This document shows, piece after piece, positions 9,071-22,251 of a stretch of DNA of 64,000 nt; the first letter of the stretch is position 1; each line of letters opens with the position of its first letter. Made by a program: the position numbers and the translations under genes. The notes below the pieces were generated by a model, which made no database searches, was not told where the DNA came from, and worked only from the letters and a program-made list of their open reading frames with translations. The stretch is from contig CAJNDT010004668.1 of NCBI GenBank assembly GCA_905221615.1, positions 199,001-263,000 of the forward strand. Reading direction: 5' to 3'. This DNA is from Symbiodinium sp. CCMP2592. Its lineage: Eukaryota > Sar > Dinophyceae > Suessiales > Symbiodiniaceae.

Positions 9071-10277
9071 GGCAATGGATATGGTCTGATCTGGACGTGA
9101 TCATGGTTGGCCCATGCATGCTCTGCGGCAAAGGATATGGTCTGATCTGGACGTGATCATGGTTGGCCCATGGATGCTCTGCGGCAATGGATATGGTCTG
9201 ATCTGGACGTGATCATGGTTGGCCCATGCATGCTCTGCGGCAATGGATATGGTCTGATCTGGACGTGATCATGGTTGGCCCATGGATGCTCTGCGGCAAT
9301 GGATATGGTCTGATCTGGACGTGATATCATGGTTGGCCCATATGCTCTGCGGCAATGGATATGGTCTGATCTGGACGTGATCATGGTTGGCCCATGGATG
9401 CTCTGCGGCAATGGATATGGTCTGATCTGGACGTGATCATGGCATGATGGCCCATCTGGATGCTCTGCGGCAATGGATGGTCTGCGGGACGTGGATCATC
9501 TGTTGGCCCATGGATGCTCTGCGGCAATGGATATGGTCTGATCGGACGTGATCATGGTTGGCCCATGGATGCTCTGCGGCAATGGATATGGTCTGATCTG
9601 GACGTGATCATGGTTGGCCCATGGATGCTCTGCGGCAATGGATATGGTCTGATCTGGACGTGATCATGGTTGGCCCATGGATGCTCTGCGGCAATGGATA
9701 TGGTCTGATCTGGACGTGATCATGGTTGGCCCATGGATGCTCTGCGGCAATGGATATGGTCTGATCTGGACGTGATCATGGTTGGCCCATGGATGCTCTG
9801 CGGCAATGGATATGGTCTGATCTGGACGTGATCATGGTTGGCCCATGGATGCTCTGCGGCAATGGATATGGTCTGATCTGGACGTGATCATGGTTGGCCC
9901 ATGGATGCTCTGCGGCAATGGATATGGTCTGATCTGGACGTGATCATGGTTGGCCCATGGATGCTCTGCGGCAATGGATATGGTCTGATCTGGACGTGAT
10001 CATGGTTGGCCCATGGATGCTCTGCGGCAATGGATATGGTCTGATCTGGACGTGATCATGGTTGGCCCATGGATGCTCTGCGGCAATGGATATGGTCTGA
10101 TCTGGACGTGATCATGGTTGGCCCATGGATGCTCTGCGGCAATGGATATGGTCTGATCTGGACGTGATCATGGTTGGCCCATGGATGCTCTGCGGCAATG
10201 GGTATGGTCTGATCTGGACGTGATCATGGTTGGCCCATGGATGCTCTGCGGCAATGGATATGGTCTGATCTGGACGT
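9071..10277. repeat. 56-bp tandem minisatellite
   Basis: About 21 head-to-tail units of 56 bp, each with GGATATGGTCTGATCTGGAC, the palindrome TGATCA, GGCCCATGG and GATGCTCTGCGG. Most units are identical. One at 9440-9510 is rearranged and a few carry small changes. Because 56 is not a multiple of three, frames shift between units and no protein is implied. Confidence 0.97.
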
Positions 10278-10280
10278 CAT

Positions 10281-10395
10281 TCGTTTCGAAGTCGCAGTAG
10301 ACCATGGACGTCATTAGGTCTTGGACATGGATGCACTGTTTCGACGTCGCAGTAGACCATGGACGTCATTAGGTCTTGGACATGGATGCGCTGTT
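10281..10395. repeat. 55-bp direct repeat, two copies
   Basis: Two units beginning TTTCGAAGTCGCAG (10284) and TTTCGACGTCGCAG (10339). They share GGACGT and CATGGATGC-x-CTG with the adjacent 56-bp minisatellite, so the two arrays are probably related. Confidence 0.85.
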
Positions 10396-10600
10396 GTGGA
10401 CACGCCGGAACCACCGGCATTTGTGGTGTTTTCGGCAGGTGAACCATGCACAACACCACAAATACCGATGTTTCAGGCGCCACTAGAAACGTGGAAAGCG
10501 GACACGCCGGAACCACCGCTGACAGTGGTGTTTTCGGCATGTGACCCACGCAAAACACGGCAAATACCGGTGCAATCGGCACATGCGAAACGCGCGTTTA
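10390..10600. repeat. Diverged duplicated block with inner hairpins
   Basis: Two copies of about 108 bp begin GACACGCCGGAACCACCG (10399 and 10501). Inside, GTGGTGTTTTCGG and the later ACAACACCACAAAT arms can pair. The stretch is non-coding. Confidence 0.6.
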
Positions 10601-11239
10601 CAGGTGGTCCGAGCCTACAACAACAGCAACTACAACAAAAACTGTTACAACGACGGCGACGACGATTACCACTACCACTACCACGACCTCGACCACGACC
10701 ACTTCCGTTGTATTGTCACTGTTGCTGCTGTTTCACTGCAACTTCATATCGTAATGCTCCGGACAGTTTGTCGTGGCAGATACACTGGCACGTCTGAATG
10801 CTCTCAGACCCTGTCTTCAGCTCAGCTTTGCTCCGTAGGCCCCAAATCTTGAAAGTGCTCTGTACAACATCCCGCCCACCTAGCCCCGGCTGCTGCTTGA
10901 GGCTCGTCTGTGTAGGGAAGATTGCCGCCACGTCTTCAGGAGGCTATTCCAGTCCAGAGTTTCACAGGCTTTTCCGTGTTGACCGCACCTGTCGCTGAAA
11001 GAGGCCACTTCAGTGGCGATTGCAGGCCTTGCGCGTTTTTGCACCTTGGCGATGATTTCTAAAGCTTAGGTTTACCGCTGCCGACCCTAAACCCGAAACC
11101 CTTGCAGCCTCCTCGTGCTTCAGCTCGAGGTCCTTCGAACGATTCCCAGACCGGCGAAGGCCAAACCCCTTCACCCCAAGCCAAAGCACAAGCTCCAACA
11201 AACCCCAAGCCCCAAAACCTTAAACCCTAAACCCCTGAG

Positions 11240-11361
11240 AGACCGTCGTCGATTCTCCGACCAATGCGCAGTCCTTGAAATGGCTGCCTTCTTTCTCTTG
11301 TGGTGTACTGGTCAGCGTTTGGCTAACTTTGTTGCAGCTCCTCGTGGTGAACTGGTACAAG
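11240..11361 (+). CDS. Candidate exon, unknown product
   Basis: The frame CAVLEMAAFFLLWCTGQRLA, then NFVAAPRGELVQ, ends at a good donor (TACAA|GTGAGAA). It is partly hydrophobic. The product is not recognised. Confidence 0.3.
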
Positions 11362-11478
11362 TGAGAATCGGCCTCAGCTTCTTTTCACACCGACTTCGCA
11401 CCTAAGAACCTCGCCTGGCTGTGTCCGAGTTGTGAGAGCGTAAACCCCAAACCCTAAACCCTAAACCCTGCACCCTAC

Positions 11479-11602
11479 TTGGAGGGTCAGGGGGCTTAGT
11501 AAGTAGGTTATAAGTAGAGTGATAAGTACCCTAAATGGAGTTACACCAATTAATAACCCTACTTATAAGCGACTTACTAAGTCCCCTGCCCCTCCAACTA
11601 AA
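11479..11602. mobile_element. TIR element family J, copy 2
   Basis: TGGAGGGTCAGGGGGCTTAG and its partner CTAAGTCCCCTGCCCCTCCA enclose an AT-rich centre with GTAGGTTATAAG / CTTATAAGCGAC. Confidence 0.85.
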
Positions 11603-11759
11603 CCCTAAATCCTAAGGGCAAGTATCCTAAGGGCAAGTATTCGGGAAAAAGGGGCTCAAAGGGACTTGGGTCAGGTCCCCCATTTGAAGTTTTTGAGGTT
11701 CCTTTACTTTCATCATGCCGCTTTGGATAGCATTTGTATTTTGATCCTCTTCGGAGGGC

Positions 11760-12180
11760 ATATAGCTATCTGTCTGTCCGTCCGTCCGTCTACCTCTGCC
11801 TGTCTATCTCTCGTTCTCTCTGTCTGTCCTCTCTCGCTGCTAGCTAGCTATCTAGCAGCGAGCGAGTGAGCGACGTGGTCTATGTCTCTCTATCTCTATC
11901 TCCCTATCTCGCGATCTCTCTGTCTCTATTTGCTGAAACTTCTTCTGTCTCGCTAGAGCCGCTAGAGCTCTCTCTCACACAACCAATCAATCAATCTATT
12001 TGGGCGCACCGGCTGTGTTCAGGCACTCATATGACTCATGTGTAAGTGTGGACGACTAGATGCTTGATATAGGCATGTACGCGCAAACCGACATATGTAA
12101 AGGCACGCCAGTATATCTGATATGTATATATATATATATGCATGCATGTGTGTGTGTGCATGTGTTTGTATGGGTGTATT
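11760..12180. repeat. Simple-sequence spacer
   Basis: Runs of GTCC, TCTATCTC, AATC, ATAT and GTGT motifs. No exon is seen. Confidence 0.7.
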
Positions 12181-12254
12181 TATGTTTGCGCACCACGAAG
12201 CGCACCAGCCTGAAACAGACTAAGCCACATGACGAAACTTCGTTTCAATTACGC

Positions 12255-12430
12255 AGGCTTTAATGTTGGATTGGCTTGCCATGGTGCCACACGCCGCTGA
12301 GGTACGCGAAGGGCTGCTTGAACGGCGCTATGTGCAACTTCTGCCACCTCTGCGATCGGGGTGAGAAGAAGCGGCGCCAGAAGGCACTTGCAGTGTCTTC
12401 TTCGGGAACTGGGCAGCACAAGCTCGGTAG
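12255..12430 (+). CDS. CCCH zinc-finger exon with frame break
   Basis: After acceptor TTACGCAG (12254) the sequence encodes TPLRYAKGC, LNGAMCNFCHLC and DRGEKKRRQK. This matches the dinoflagellate-type CCCH finger (C-x9-C-x5-C-x3-H, then GE-K-R-R-K), a likely RNA-binding module. The expected lead-in NVGLACHGA is also present, but one frame away (frame 1 until about 12285, frame 2 after). A one-base indel therefore lies inside the finger. A donor-like CTCG|GTAGGT follows. It may be a decayed copy or an assembly base error. Confidence 0.6.
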
Positions 12431-12986
12431 GTGACAGGATGTGAAAGTCGGAGCGTCAAGCAGGAGAGACACCGGAGATACACAGAGACAGAGAGAAGGA
12501 GAGAAAGAATGAGGAGTAGACACAGGATACCGTCAGGACCTTCCCCAAAATCTCCCCTCAACCGTCAACCCGAAACCCTTTGTTGCGGGAGTCCAAGCCC
12601 TATGTCTGTCAAAAGGCGCGGAGGGCGGCCTTCAAGATTGATCAAGAGCTGCAGCAGTGACTTCGTTTGTGCGTCCCATCACCGTACCCAGGATGCAGGT
12701 TTTGGGTTCGGTTAGGGTTTCAGGGTGCAGGGATTGTGTTATTTTGGGTTAGGTTAGGTTCAAGGGTGTAGGGATTGTTTCAGCCAGGGCCGCAAGTGCA
12801 GCCCTTCAATCCAGGCTTGATGTTTCGAGTGCCAGGGAGACTGAGAGGGTTCATCTTTTACCCAAAATCTTGTTACCTTAAGCTGAGGCTTAAAGCAGCA
12901 ACCTTTACAGTTAACATCCCTTCACCCTTCGTCAACATAAAGAGTTCCAGCTTTGGACGCAGGGGCGCGGCAGGGCGTTAACCTTT

Positions 12987-13088
12987 GGGAGTTTCCGATA
13001 ATTTGGGGTACCATATTTTGGGGTCCTTATAATAAGGATCCTACTCTTTAGGGTACTACATTAGGGTCCCCTATTTTCGGAAACTCCC
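12987..13088. mobile_element. TIR element family F, copy 2
   Basis: GGGAGTTTCCGATAAT and TTTTCGGAAACTCCC ends. A perfect 4-bp duplication CTTT occurs at 12983-12986 and 13089-13092. Confidence 0.93.
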
Positions 13089-13824
13089 CTTTGCAGCGGG
13101 ACAGTGGTTTCCCAAGCATGTTTAGTACCACCTTGTACTGGCTTAAAATGCTACACCCAAATGCCGGAAAACCACAAATCCCTGATCTTGAGGCACTGCA
13201 GGCGAATAGTTTCGTTGTGATTTTCGTATGATGCATGCTCAGTTTTGTCGCTGCACCTGTATTCTTCCGCTTGCATTGCTGTTGTCCGCTGGCACAGTTG
13301 TCGTGGTCGTTGTTACGACTACCGTGGCTGCTCCTGCTCCTGCCCTTGCTGCCGCCATTGCTCCTGCTGTTTGCTTCTCGTTTCTTTGGCTCCCCCCGTA
13401 GCTACCACGCGAAGGCCGGGGAGAGATAATACATCAAGACCTGGCTTTATGGACACGGCGGCGAACATACAAGGCGAATCTCAACCAATATGCAGCACCG
13501 CCTCGCGATCTTTGTGTCCTGAGGTAGAAGGTAATGCCAGGTAATGTATTTGGCCCTGTACTTAACCCCAAAACAGTAGGATTCGTATAAGAAATCTTAA
13601 TTCACGCCCAAGGTTTCTTAATCAGGTTCCTACATTAGTATGGGCCCTTAACCTTAAGATCCTTATATCCCTACTATATACCCTATGTAGACTCTTAAGG
13701 TTCCTGAGGGGGTACTCGGCTCTCTGATGGATGGAGAGCGAAGTCGCTGCCAGACTCACAAATTCGCTTAGTCTGGCCTCGAGCGCCCCATGGGACGACT
13801 CTGTTTCGATTCGTTGGGCCTTTG

Positions 13825-13936
13825 CTATAGGGGCCGTAATAATTGGAATAGGTTCTGGGGCCCATTATACCGTGATTATAATAAGGACTCCCCCCCCCCC
13901 CAAAAAATAGTATAGGTATTTATTTAGGCCCTTGTT
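13825..13936. mobile_element. TIR element family H copy
   Basis: CTATAGGGGCCGTAATAATT start, GGGGCCCATTATACC centre, and a C-run next to AAAAAATAG. The right end is AGGCCCTTG. Confidence 0.8.
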
Positions 13937-14276
13937 TTAGGGTTTAGGGTGTTGAAGGTTTCAGGATTCCTACATCCTATGCTCTATGCCCGGTAGCTAG
14001 GCTTCATTGAGGGCTTGAAGGTTGGGGGTTGGCACTTCGCCCGAATCGTGGCCAAAAATGCTTGCCTCCCGAACCCTGGGCTGATACCGTCTGAGGGTTT
14101 GCTTGTAGGTGAACCCGAAACCGCTTCCAAATGCGAATCTCAAAGCCCTGGAATCGCTCTTTGGTGCAGGGTCGTTTTGGGACCGTCCGGGTCGTTTGCA
14201 TGTTAATTCCGTGCCACGGCGGCCGATGTGCTGAGGCGTGGCCAGCGTTGAGGGGAAGACGGGCTGAATTCGGAAT

Positions 14277-14324
14277 TGGTTGGTTGGTTGGTCGGTTGTG
14301 TGTGTGTGTGTGTGTGTGTGTGCG
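14277..14324. repeat. GGTT and GT microsatellite
   Basis: TTGGTTGGTTGG followed by an uninterrupted TGTGTG run. Confidence 0.9.
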
Positions 14325-14409
14325 CGTCTGACTTGGATTTGAGGTGCTTGCCTCCTGGCATCAGTACATGTAGCAGATGTAGCATTTATAGCAGCAAAGA
14401 TCACAGCAG

Positions 14410-15390
<981 letters not shown>

Positions 15391-16383
15391 TCCCGTCTGA
15401 TTGGATAGAGCTCCGAGTTGAAGAAGTAGTACTGTAGTGGTAATAGTGGGCGCAGAGACATCACTAGTTGGAGGAGTCGGTGGCAGCAGCAGCAGAAACG
15501 GTTGTTGATGTTGCAGCTTTCTGATGAAGCTCGCATTGGAGAGCCACAGACATCACTTTGTGCCAGCCGCTCCCCCCATCGCGATCTGCAATGCATGATT
15601 TTGTGCTCCCGAATCGGTCGATCAGACCTTGGGACAGAGACCCAGTAGACAGGTAGTTCTTTGGGTAAAGGCGGTCTCCTTCGCATGTCCGTCTTGGAGC
15701 GACATCTTCGAGATGGTTGGAGCTCGTAAGAAGCCGGAAGCCTTCAGATGCGACAAGAAGGAGGCCCACACCCTTCAGACTACTTCTCCGCCCGGCGAGT
15801 ACTGCCCAGGGCGCCAGCTCTTTCCGACTGCCTCTCGAGCAGCACTCAATGCTCCAAGAGCATGGCGAGTGCGGCCTTGATTCCGGTAGCCCCCGTGGCC
15901 CTAAACCCGAACCTCCTGCAGCAACAGATATGACTACAGTGGCTACCTACAGTCAAATACAGAGAGTATCAGTCGTAGTGCCAGCTGCAGCAAGCAAACC
16001 CGAAGAAAGTCAGTCTAAGCACCGTAACCAGCACTGCTGCCACAGCTACATGTTATGTGCGAGGTTCGGGCAGGGGGCCCTGCATCTGTGTCCTGGACAC
16101 ATGTGTGCGCCTTTCAAGCAGAGTAGTCATCGCAGGAAAACGCGGAAGCTTTCCTTCGGCTTGCCTGTTCAGTCTAGAGTTTCTTCGGTGCATATTCGGG
16201 AGCCCAAGGAAAGTACTATTCATATGATCATGTTATATCATATTCATACATCCTAATACTAATCTCAACATTTCTGTTAAATGTCAGGCTTTGCACACCT
16301 CCTTGCCCGCAGCCATGAGGCTCCCAGTTCCCCATCCCCCCCCCTGTGTCATGCGCTCCAGACCAGATCCTCCATACCCGGTG

Positions 16384-16452
16384 CCATATTTTGGGGTCCC
16401 TTTAATTAGGATCCCATTATTTAGGGTGCTATATTAGGGTCTCCTATGTTTG
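16384..16452. mobile_element. Degenerate family F element
   Basis: The core TATTTTGGGGTCCCTTTAAT / AGGATCCCATTATTTAGG is retained, but both inverted ends are lost. Confidence 0.65.
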
Positions 16453-16689
16453 AGCCCAGCCCCCCTTCCAACCAAGGACTTGTCGACCTACTACACTGAA
16501 TCCCTCTAAGCCCAAGCCACAAGGCTTTGAAGCACCATTTAGACCACTTTTTGGGCCCAACCGTGCCCTGCAAGGATTGGAAGCAAGAATTGTCTGTCAA
16601 CCTGCTTGCATCTCTGGGTCTTCAGCCCCTAGCTTTGCCCGGCTTTGTCTGCAACCCCACATGCCCCACACCCTGACTCCTACCCTTAG

Positions 16690-16825
<136 letters not shown>

Positions 16826-16858
16826 AGTACCCCCACCAACCCTCTAACGCCCCCGTGC

Positions 16859-16966
16859 AGCCGAGCCATGGCCAAACTTTTGGCACACTTCGCTGCCCGC
16901 GGCTCCTCGCAGATGCTCGGGAATGGGCGGCTGCGACGCTTGGGCCGAAGTCCGGAGAGTTTCTAA
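16859..16966 (+). CDS. Candidate terminal exon
   Basis: After acceptor CCCGTGCAG the frame reads MAKLLAHFAARGSSQMLGNG, then RLRRLGRSPESF and a TAA stop. The composition is coding-like and basic. No domain was recognised. Confidence 0.35.
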   Translation, partial: SRAMAKLLAHFAARGSSQMLGNGRLRRLGRSPESF

Positions 16967-18235
16967 TCCTTAGTGGCTGAGTAGGTAAGCTTTAACCCTT
17001 GGGGCTTTATATAATCCTAGCACAGTTCAAAAAGGTGAACAGTTATGGGCTAAGGTAGTCAGCACCTAAGAATCCCTGGAACCGAAGCCCTTTTTATACG
17101 TTAACCAGCAGAGTAGGATGTTGGGGTATATTTTTGCAGGGGAATACAGGGATAACGAGGGGATATTTTCCAAATTGTTCAGGCCGCCATCTTCGAGATT
17201 GGGGTTGTTTGGGGTCTATGGTGAGGGAGTTTGGGTTTGGGTTGGGCACACTAGTCTCGGCCGGGTTCATCGGAGACGCAGATTCCTTCTCTGATCGGAA
17301 CCTGCCCTGGCCGTCTCGCACGGCATTTTCGCAGTTCACCATGATCCGCCAACTCCCCAGTTCGTCTGTCTCTATATATACACCTGTGCACACATGTGTG
17401 TAGGCATGTGTGCATGCTTTTATGTTTGTATGTGTGCTTGATTCTGATTCAAGCACTTGCACACAAGCATGTGCACTTATGGGCACAGGGGTGCTTAGGT
17501 CGATACGTGCGCGTCTGTACATGTGCGTACACAAGTATACATACATGGTGCAGCGCTGCTAGGCCCCCCTCCCACCCCCACCCCATGGTATCCCCCCCCC
17601 CCCCCTGTGGTTCCCTGTGGTGTGGGTTGTCCCTTACCCCTCCCCCCTGTGGTTGCGTTTGGCTGCGCCCCCTTGCTCCAAAGCCCCTGATAGTGATGAA
17701 TATGATGGTGGTGATGATGATGATGACGAAGATGGTGGTCATGATCCCCATCTGCACTCTCCTCCGGTCAATTGCAAGGCTCAAGAGTCCCGAATGAAAA
17801 TCACTCAAACACGTGCTCAAGCTGACCTTGAACCCAACCGAAACTTGGCTTGGAATGACACCGGTCCATACAGTTTTCGATGCAGTGCCCAAGCCCAGGG
17901 CAACATAAAAGCAGAGCTACCACCAACAGCCACACTTGAGATAGCACATCAACGTCATGGTGCACAACATCATCGCCATCATTCTCATCTGTGTCGAAGG
18001 GGAGGGGCAAGGGGAAGGGGCCCTGCGGTTCGCTGTGTCGTGGGTTATCCTACCCCGCCCCTGTGGTTCCTTGTGTTGTGGGTTATCCCTCCCGGTATGC
18101 GGGCTGTTTGTTGGGACGAGAGGCCTGGCTTGGGGGCGGGCGGGGGGCGGGGGCATACCATGGGGGGTGGGGGGGGGGGGGCCTGCAACGCGGCGACGCG
18201 GCACCACATGGTGCCTCATGAGGCCCCCCATGTAT

Positions 18236-18366
<131 letters not shown>

Positions 18367-19661
18367 TGTATATGTCATGATGTACTTATTTGTTTCTTCG
18401 TTTGTGTATTTATGTATGTAGTTTGTGGAAGTGTAGTGTAGTTTAGCGTAGAGTAGTGTATTGTGTTATGTGCGTATGTGCGTAATCTGTGTGTATGTGC
18501 AGGTGCAGGTGCATGTGTAGCTGCAGCTGTACATGCAGATGTTGATGTATATGTATGCGTCTGTATATGTACAGGTATATGTGTTTACTTGTGCATACGT
18601 GTATGAATAAGTTCTTGTACGATGAATATATACATATATGTATGTGTGTGCGTATATGTTGGAAAATTGTGGAAACGTGCATGCATATATACATGCATAC
18701 ATGGAGCTTCTCCTGCCCAGGCTAGCCAGGCGCACGACAAAGTGGTGTACCGGCTGCACTTGGGCCGTTGCTGGCAGCTTCTCCTGAGACGGTCTTGGCA
18801 GGTCTTTGTGAAATCCTGGGGTTGCGCTATCATAGTACACCTCTAAACCCTACTGTAAGTATCAAGGCCCTTACATTACCTGTTTCAAGCGTTCGCCTCG
18901 ACTCATAGGAATGGCCTGGGTCTTAGGCCCATTTTAGATTAAGGGCCACTGTTTGGGTCAAATACGGGAGGTCCAGCTGCGCAGAGTTTGCTGAACCCTA
19001 ACCCGAGCCCCTAAATCTTGAATCCGTTGCGAGAGTCCAAACTCTAATCCCCGATCCTGTGGACATGCCTAGCGGTAAGTCGTTGTCAGACTCCTGAAGG
19101 CGGAAGAAGGCATCAACAAACAACAGAAATCTAACCAGACCCCTGTCGCAACCCTTAAGGTCCCACGTGTCGTAACTCTATTGCTTCCCAGGATAAGAAG
19201 GACCTTGAGGGGAGTCGTACTGCCCATGCACAGTCAGTTTATTTGTACTCACTCAGCAGACTCCGAACCATGTGCCTGTGAGCGCCGAAACCCTAAAACT
19301 CTCATTCTATTGCCCGGTCCCTCTGACAGGTTGTCCCCAGAGAGGCCAAGCGCCACGACGCCGCTCTGCCTTTCTAGTTAATACTGCGGCCGGAGGAACT
19401 AACTAGACAACTGCTTCTGAGTTACGCTTGAACCACTTTTCGATGCAGTGGGTGTGCAAGAGTTCTGGGAAAAGGGCTGCGCATGAGCCATTAACCCCAA
19501 GAGCGGATGATATACACTACAATACAACCACAAACCATCTATGTTACAGCGGCTGAGGTCTTTATTTCCCACCACCACGGTTTCGATCCCGACGAGGACG
19601 CAAAGCAACCGCCACCTGGCTTGGGTTTAGATCCCAGTCAGAGTGGGTAACGTTTAGACAC

Positions 19662-19765
19662 TGCTGTTGATGATTTAAATCCTGCATTGCCCATAATCTG
19701 GAATCTACAGAATGCCCATAGTCTAGGGTCATGAAGGAAATGCAGGATTTATATCATCAACTGTA
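19662..19765. mobile_element. TIR element family E, copy 1
   Basis: GTTGATGATTTAAATCCTGCAT and ATGCAGGATTTATATCATCAAC ends form a long inverted repeat. Other copies are at 19891, 22147, 29338, 41262, 59322 and 61655. Confidence 0.88.
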
Positions 19766-19766
19766 G

Positions 19767-19889
19767 GAGTTCGATATGAAGGCGCCTCGTCAAGAGTCGA
19801 AGGCGACGAGGCTGGATGGTCGCATGTTCGCAGGCGAACCGAGGGAGGTGCTTGAGCAGATAGGAACAAAGTCTGAGTTTCATGTCATA
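19767..19889 (+). CDS. 41-codon exon between two family E elements
   Basis: The frame EFDMKAPRQESKATRLDGRM continues as FAGEPREVLEQIGTKSEFHV. It is bounded on the left by the AG at the end of one element (CTGTAG|GAG) and on the right by a GTC donor-like site just before the next copy, which lies in the opposite inner orientation. Composition is hydrophilic and coding-like. The gene is unknown. It looks like an exon carved out of a larger one by two insertions. Confidence 0.5.
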
Positions 19890-19890
19890 T

Positions 19891-19990
19891 TGTTGATGGA
19901 CAAAGTCTTGCATGACCCTAAGGACTCTAAACTATGGGAACTCTGGTATATTCCTTATAATGGGTAATGCAGGATTTTGTGCATCAACGG
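19891..19990. mobile_element. TIR element family E, copy 2
   Basis: TGTTGATGGACAAAG start and GTGCATCAACGG end. The inner sequence is inverted relative to the copies at 22147 and 29338 (ACTATGGGAACT versus AGTTCCCATAGT). Confidence 0.88.
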
Positions 19991-20220
19991 TATCAGAGTC
20001 AGGGGTGTCTTCATTCAGAAGCAGCTTCAATCTGGCCAGGAAGCCTGAAGTGACGCAGACATGAGGTCAATCACCCCGAGGACAAAACCACAAAAACGGT
20101 ACGCCCCAAACCCGAGCCGCCCAATCCCTAAGCCCTGCCTTGTGCGAGTGTGAGCGTCGAAACCCAAAGCCCTGAACCCGTAAACCTCAAATTCCCAGGC
20201 CCTTTTTTAAGCCCTTAACC

Positions 20221-20332
20221 CAGAGACTCCGAAACCCCTTAATTAAGGAATATACCTCAAAGTATAGTAGGATCCCTAATATGATTTAAGGAATCTTCCT
20301 TAAAAAAAGGGATCTTGGAGTCCCTGGGAACC
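20221..20332. mobile_element. TIR element, CAGAGACTCC type
   Basis: CAGAGACTCCGAAA and CTTGGAGTCCCTGGG ends. The flanks AACC are present on both sides. Confidence 0.75.
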
Positions 20333-20379
20333 CGTAAACTCGAAACCCTCCCCAAACTCTGAACCCTTTTCCTAGCAGT

Positions 20380-20478
20380 GGAGTAGGCAACCTTTAACCT
20401 TTTTTGGGTAGTATATTCCCTATATAAACCCTATGTACAACAAAAAAGGTTAACCTTTAGTTCTTCATGATACCCGAC
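20380..20478. mobile_element. TIR element, GTAGGCAACCTTTAA type
   Basis: GTAGGCAACCTTTAACC with GGTTAACC and the downstream GATACCCGACAAGTAGG. A related copy is at 28605-28685 and a weaker one at 16975-17065. Confidence 0.65.
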
Positions 20479-20589
20479 AAGTAGGCGAAAGCGAGACCTG
20501 AATCCCGAAGCCCGAAACAACTCCTCCCTAAACCCTAAACCCTATAAACCTTAACTCTCGAAAGCCCAAACCCTGGTTTTCCCAGGTCT

Positions 20590-20680
20590 CAGGACTTCTC
20601 GCTGCATTTCGCCTCTTGGATATCGGCAGCGAGGATGCAAGAAGAAATGAACCGATGTGGGGAGGTTCAGAAACGTGGGG
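20590..20680 (+). CDS. Candidate exon, unknown product
   Basis: After acceptor TTTTCCCAG the frame VSGLLAAFRLLDIGSEDARR continues with NEPMWGGSETW. A second frame is also open, so the reading frame is not certain. Confidence 0.3.
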
Positions 20681-21104
20681 GGCGCAAAGTAGGCATCCTT
20701 AACACGAAGGTTTCTGGAATGTTAATTCTCTCAGTGACAAGTTATTTTCAAACTTGATTACTCTTGTCATTCTTCAGCTTTGGCTTCTGTACTCTCCAAC
20801 TTCAAGGTCTTCTGAAACGAGGGCCGCTTGTAAGCTTCGTTGCGTTGGTTCTGCCTCGACGGATGTGTTTCGCAAAAGCAGCTCCCGGACTCCTGGTGCA
20901 GTTTAGGGTTTTGGGTTTTTGGACATATCGCAGTCTGCCAACCTAAGTAGAAGCGAGCTCTGAGGACAGAAGCCCTCGACACTTGAGCTTAAGATGTGCA
21001 GTTGAAGAACCCCTAAACCCTGAACCGTTGAGCCTTGCCTGCCTTGTGCGAGGGTGAGCGTCGAAATCCTGAACCAGAAATACGTTCATAGAATCCTTAA
21101 AGTT

Positions 21105-21235
21105 ATTTAACAGGAGCCTTTTTGGGACTTTATCGAGCCCTGCAAAGGAAGTCTGCGATACGCTGCAGCTCTCCGTGCGCCTGGATACCACAAACCTTGC
21201 CCGCCTGCTCGACGAGTGCCCGAGCTTTCTAGCGT
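21105..21235 (+). CDS. Candidate exon, unknown product
   Basis: The frame PAKEVCDTLQLSVRLDTTNL, then ARLLDECPSFL, has strong coding character. The acceptor is TTTAACAG. No family was recognised. Confidence 0.35.
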
Positions 21236-22146
21236 TTTGCGTTCAGTGTTTCGGATTTTGGGTAAGTTTAGGCTAGCTGTGAACTCGAAGAGGCAGGGAA
21301 TTGAATTTCGGACCGGGTAAGTTGATCATGACAACCAGAACGTTTACGGTTCGCATATACGCATGCGCACATGTGTGATAGAGTAGAACTGTACTTATGC
21401 AGGCGACGCTTCAAACGCTGGAGTTTCCTGACCTACACCCAGATCTAACCCTTGCGTCGAGCCCCGGTGGGGACGCCCAGGCGAAGATTGAAATCCGATG
21501 TGGCCGCCGCGCGGGTGGTGGTCGGGGTGCTCAGCAAGGAGCGGCCAAAGACCATCAGAGCAACAGCACACCTGAGATATCCCCAGCTTATAGAAGCCCA
21601 CATAAGGTGCCTGTGCCTTTGAGGGAATTTTGAGCTGTGGCTTCCGGACCGGATCGCTGTTGCGGTTCTGTAAAGGGTTATCTAACTCCTCAGCCCGGAG
21701 CCCGATCTCTACACCCTCAACATTGCCCCCTTTGAATTATGTCAATAGTATGATGGGCCTCAAAACCCTATTCTAATTATTAAGGCCCCTATATTACACC
21801 CTCAACCTGAACCCCCTTGACGGCCCAAGTCAAAGTCCAAGCCTCGGCCTGTTCTTTGTACAGATCGGAGCCCGAAGTTCGAGACCCCGAGGCCGCAAAT
21901 GCAAGCCCTGCACTTTAAACTATTGGAACCGGAAAAAGGAGCTCAAAAAACACAAACAACTATTCGAACCCTGCACCGCAAGACACGCGAAATCCCGATA
22001 CTCGTGCCGACTTTGGATGTGGTAACCCTCAACCCTAAACCCTAAACCCTGTGAGTCACGCTTTAGTCTTTCTTTCAGTCAGCCGACCTACGAACACAAG
22101 CTTCGCCTGGAGTGTCCAAGTGGTGCCGAAAGCCGAAACCCTAAAC

Positions 22147-22251
22147 TACTGTTGATGGACAAAATCCTGCGTGACCCATTATAAGGAATATACCATAGTT
22201 CCCATAGTTCAGAGTCTTTAGGGTCATGCAGGATTTTGTCCATCAGCCGTA
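22147..22251. mobile_element. TIR element family E, copy 3
   Basis: CTGTTGATGGACAAAATCC and GGATTTTGTCCATCAGC ends with a conserved centre. Confidence 0.9.

Noticed and set aside
9071..10277. CRISPR-like array
   Set aside because: Units are contiguous with no unique spacers, so it is an ordinary minisatellite.
17094..17546. Minus-strand frame of 150 codons
   Set aside because: The central part looks partly coding (NCENAVRDGQGRFRSEKESA), but the + strand frame is equally plausible and there are no splice signals to decide, so no gene was called.
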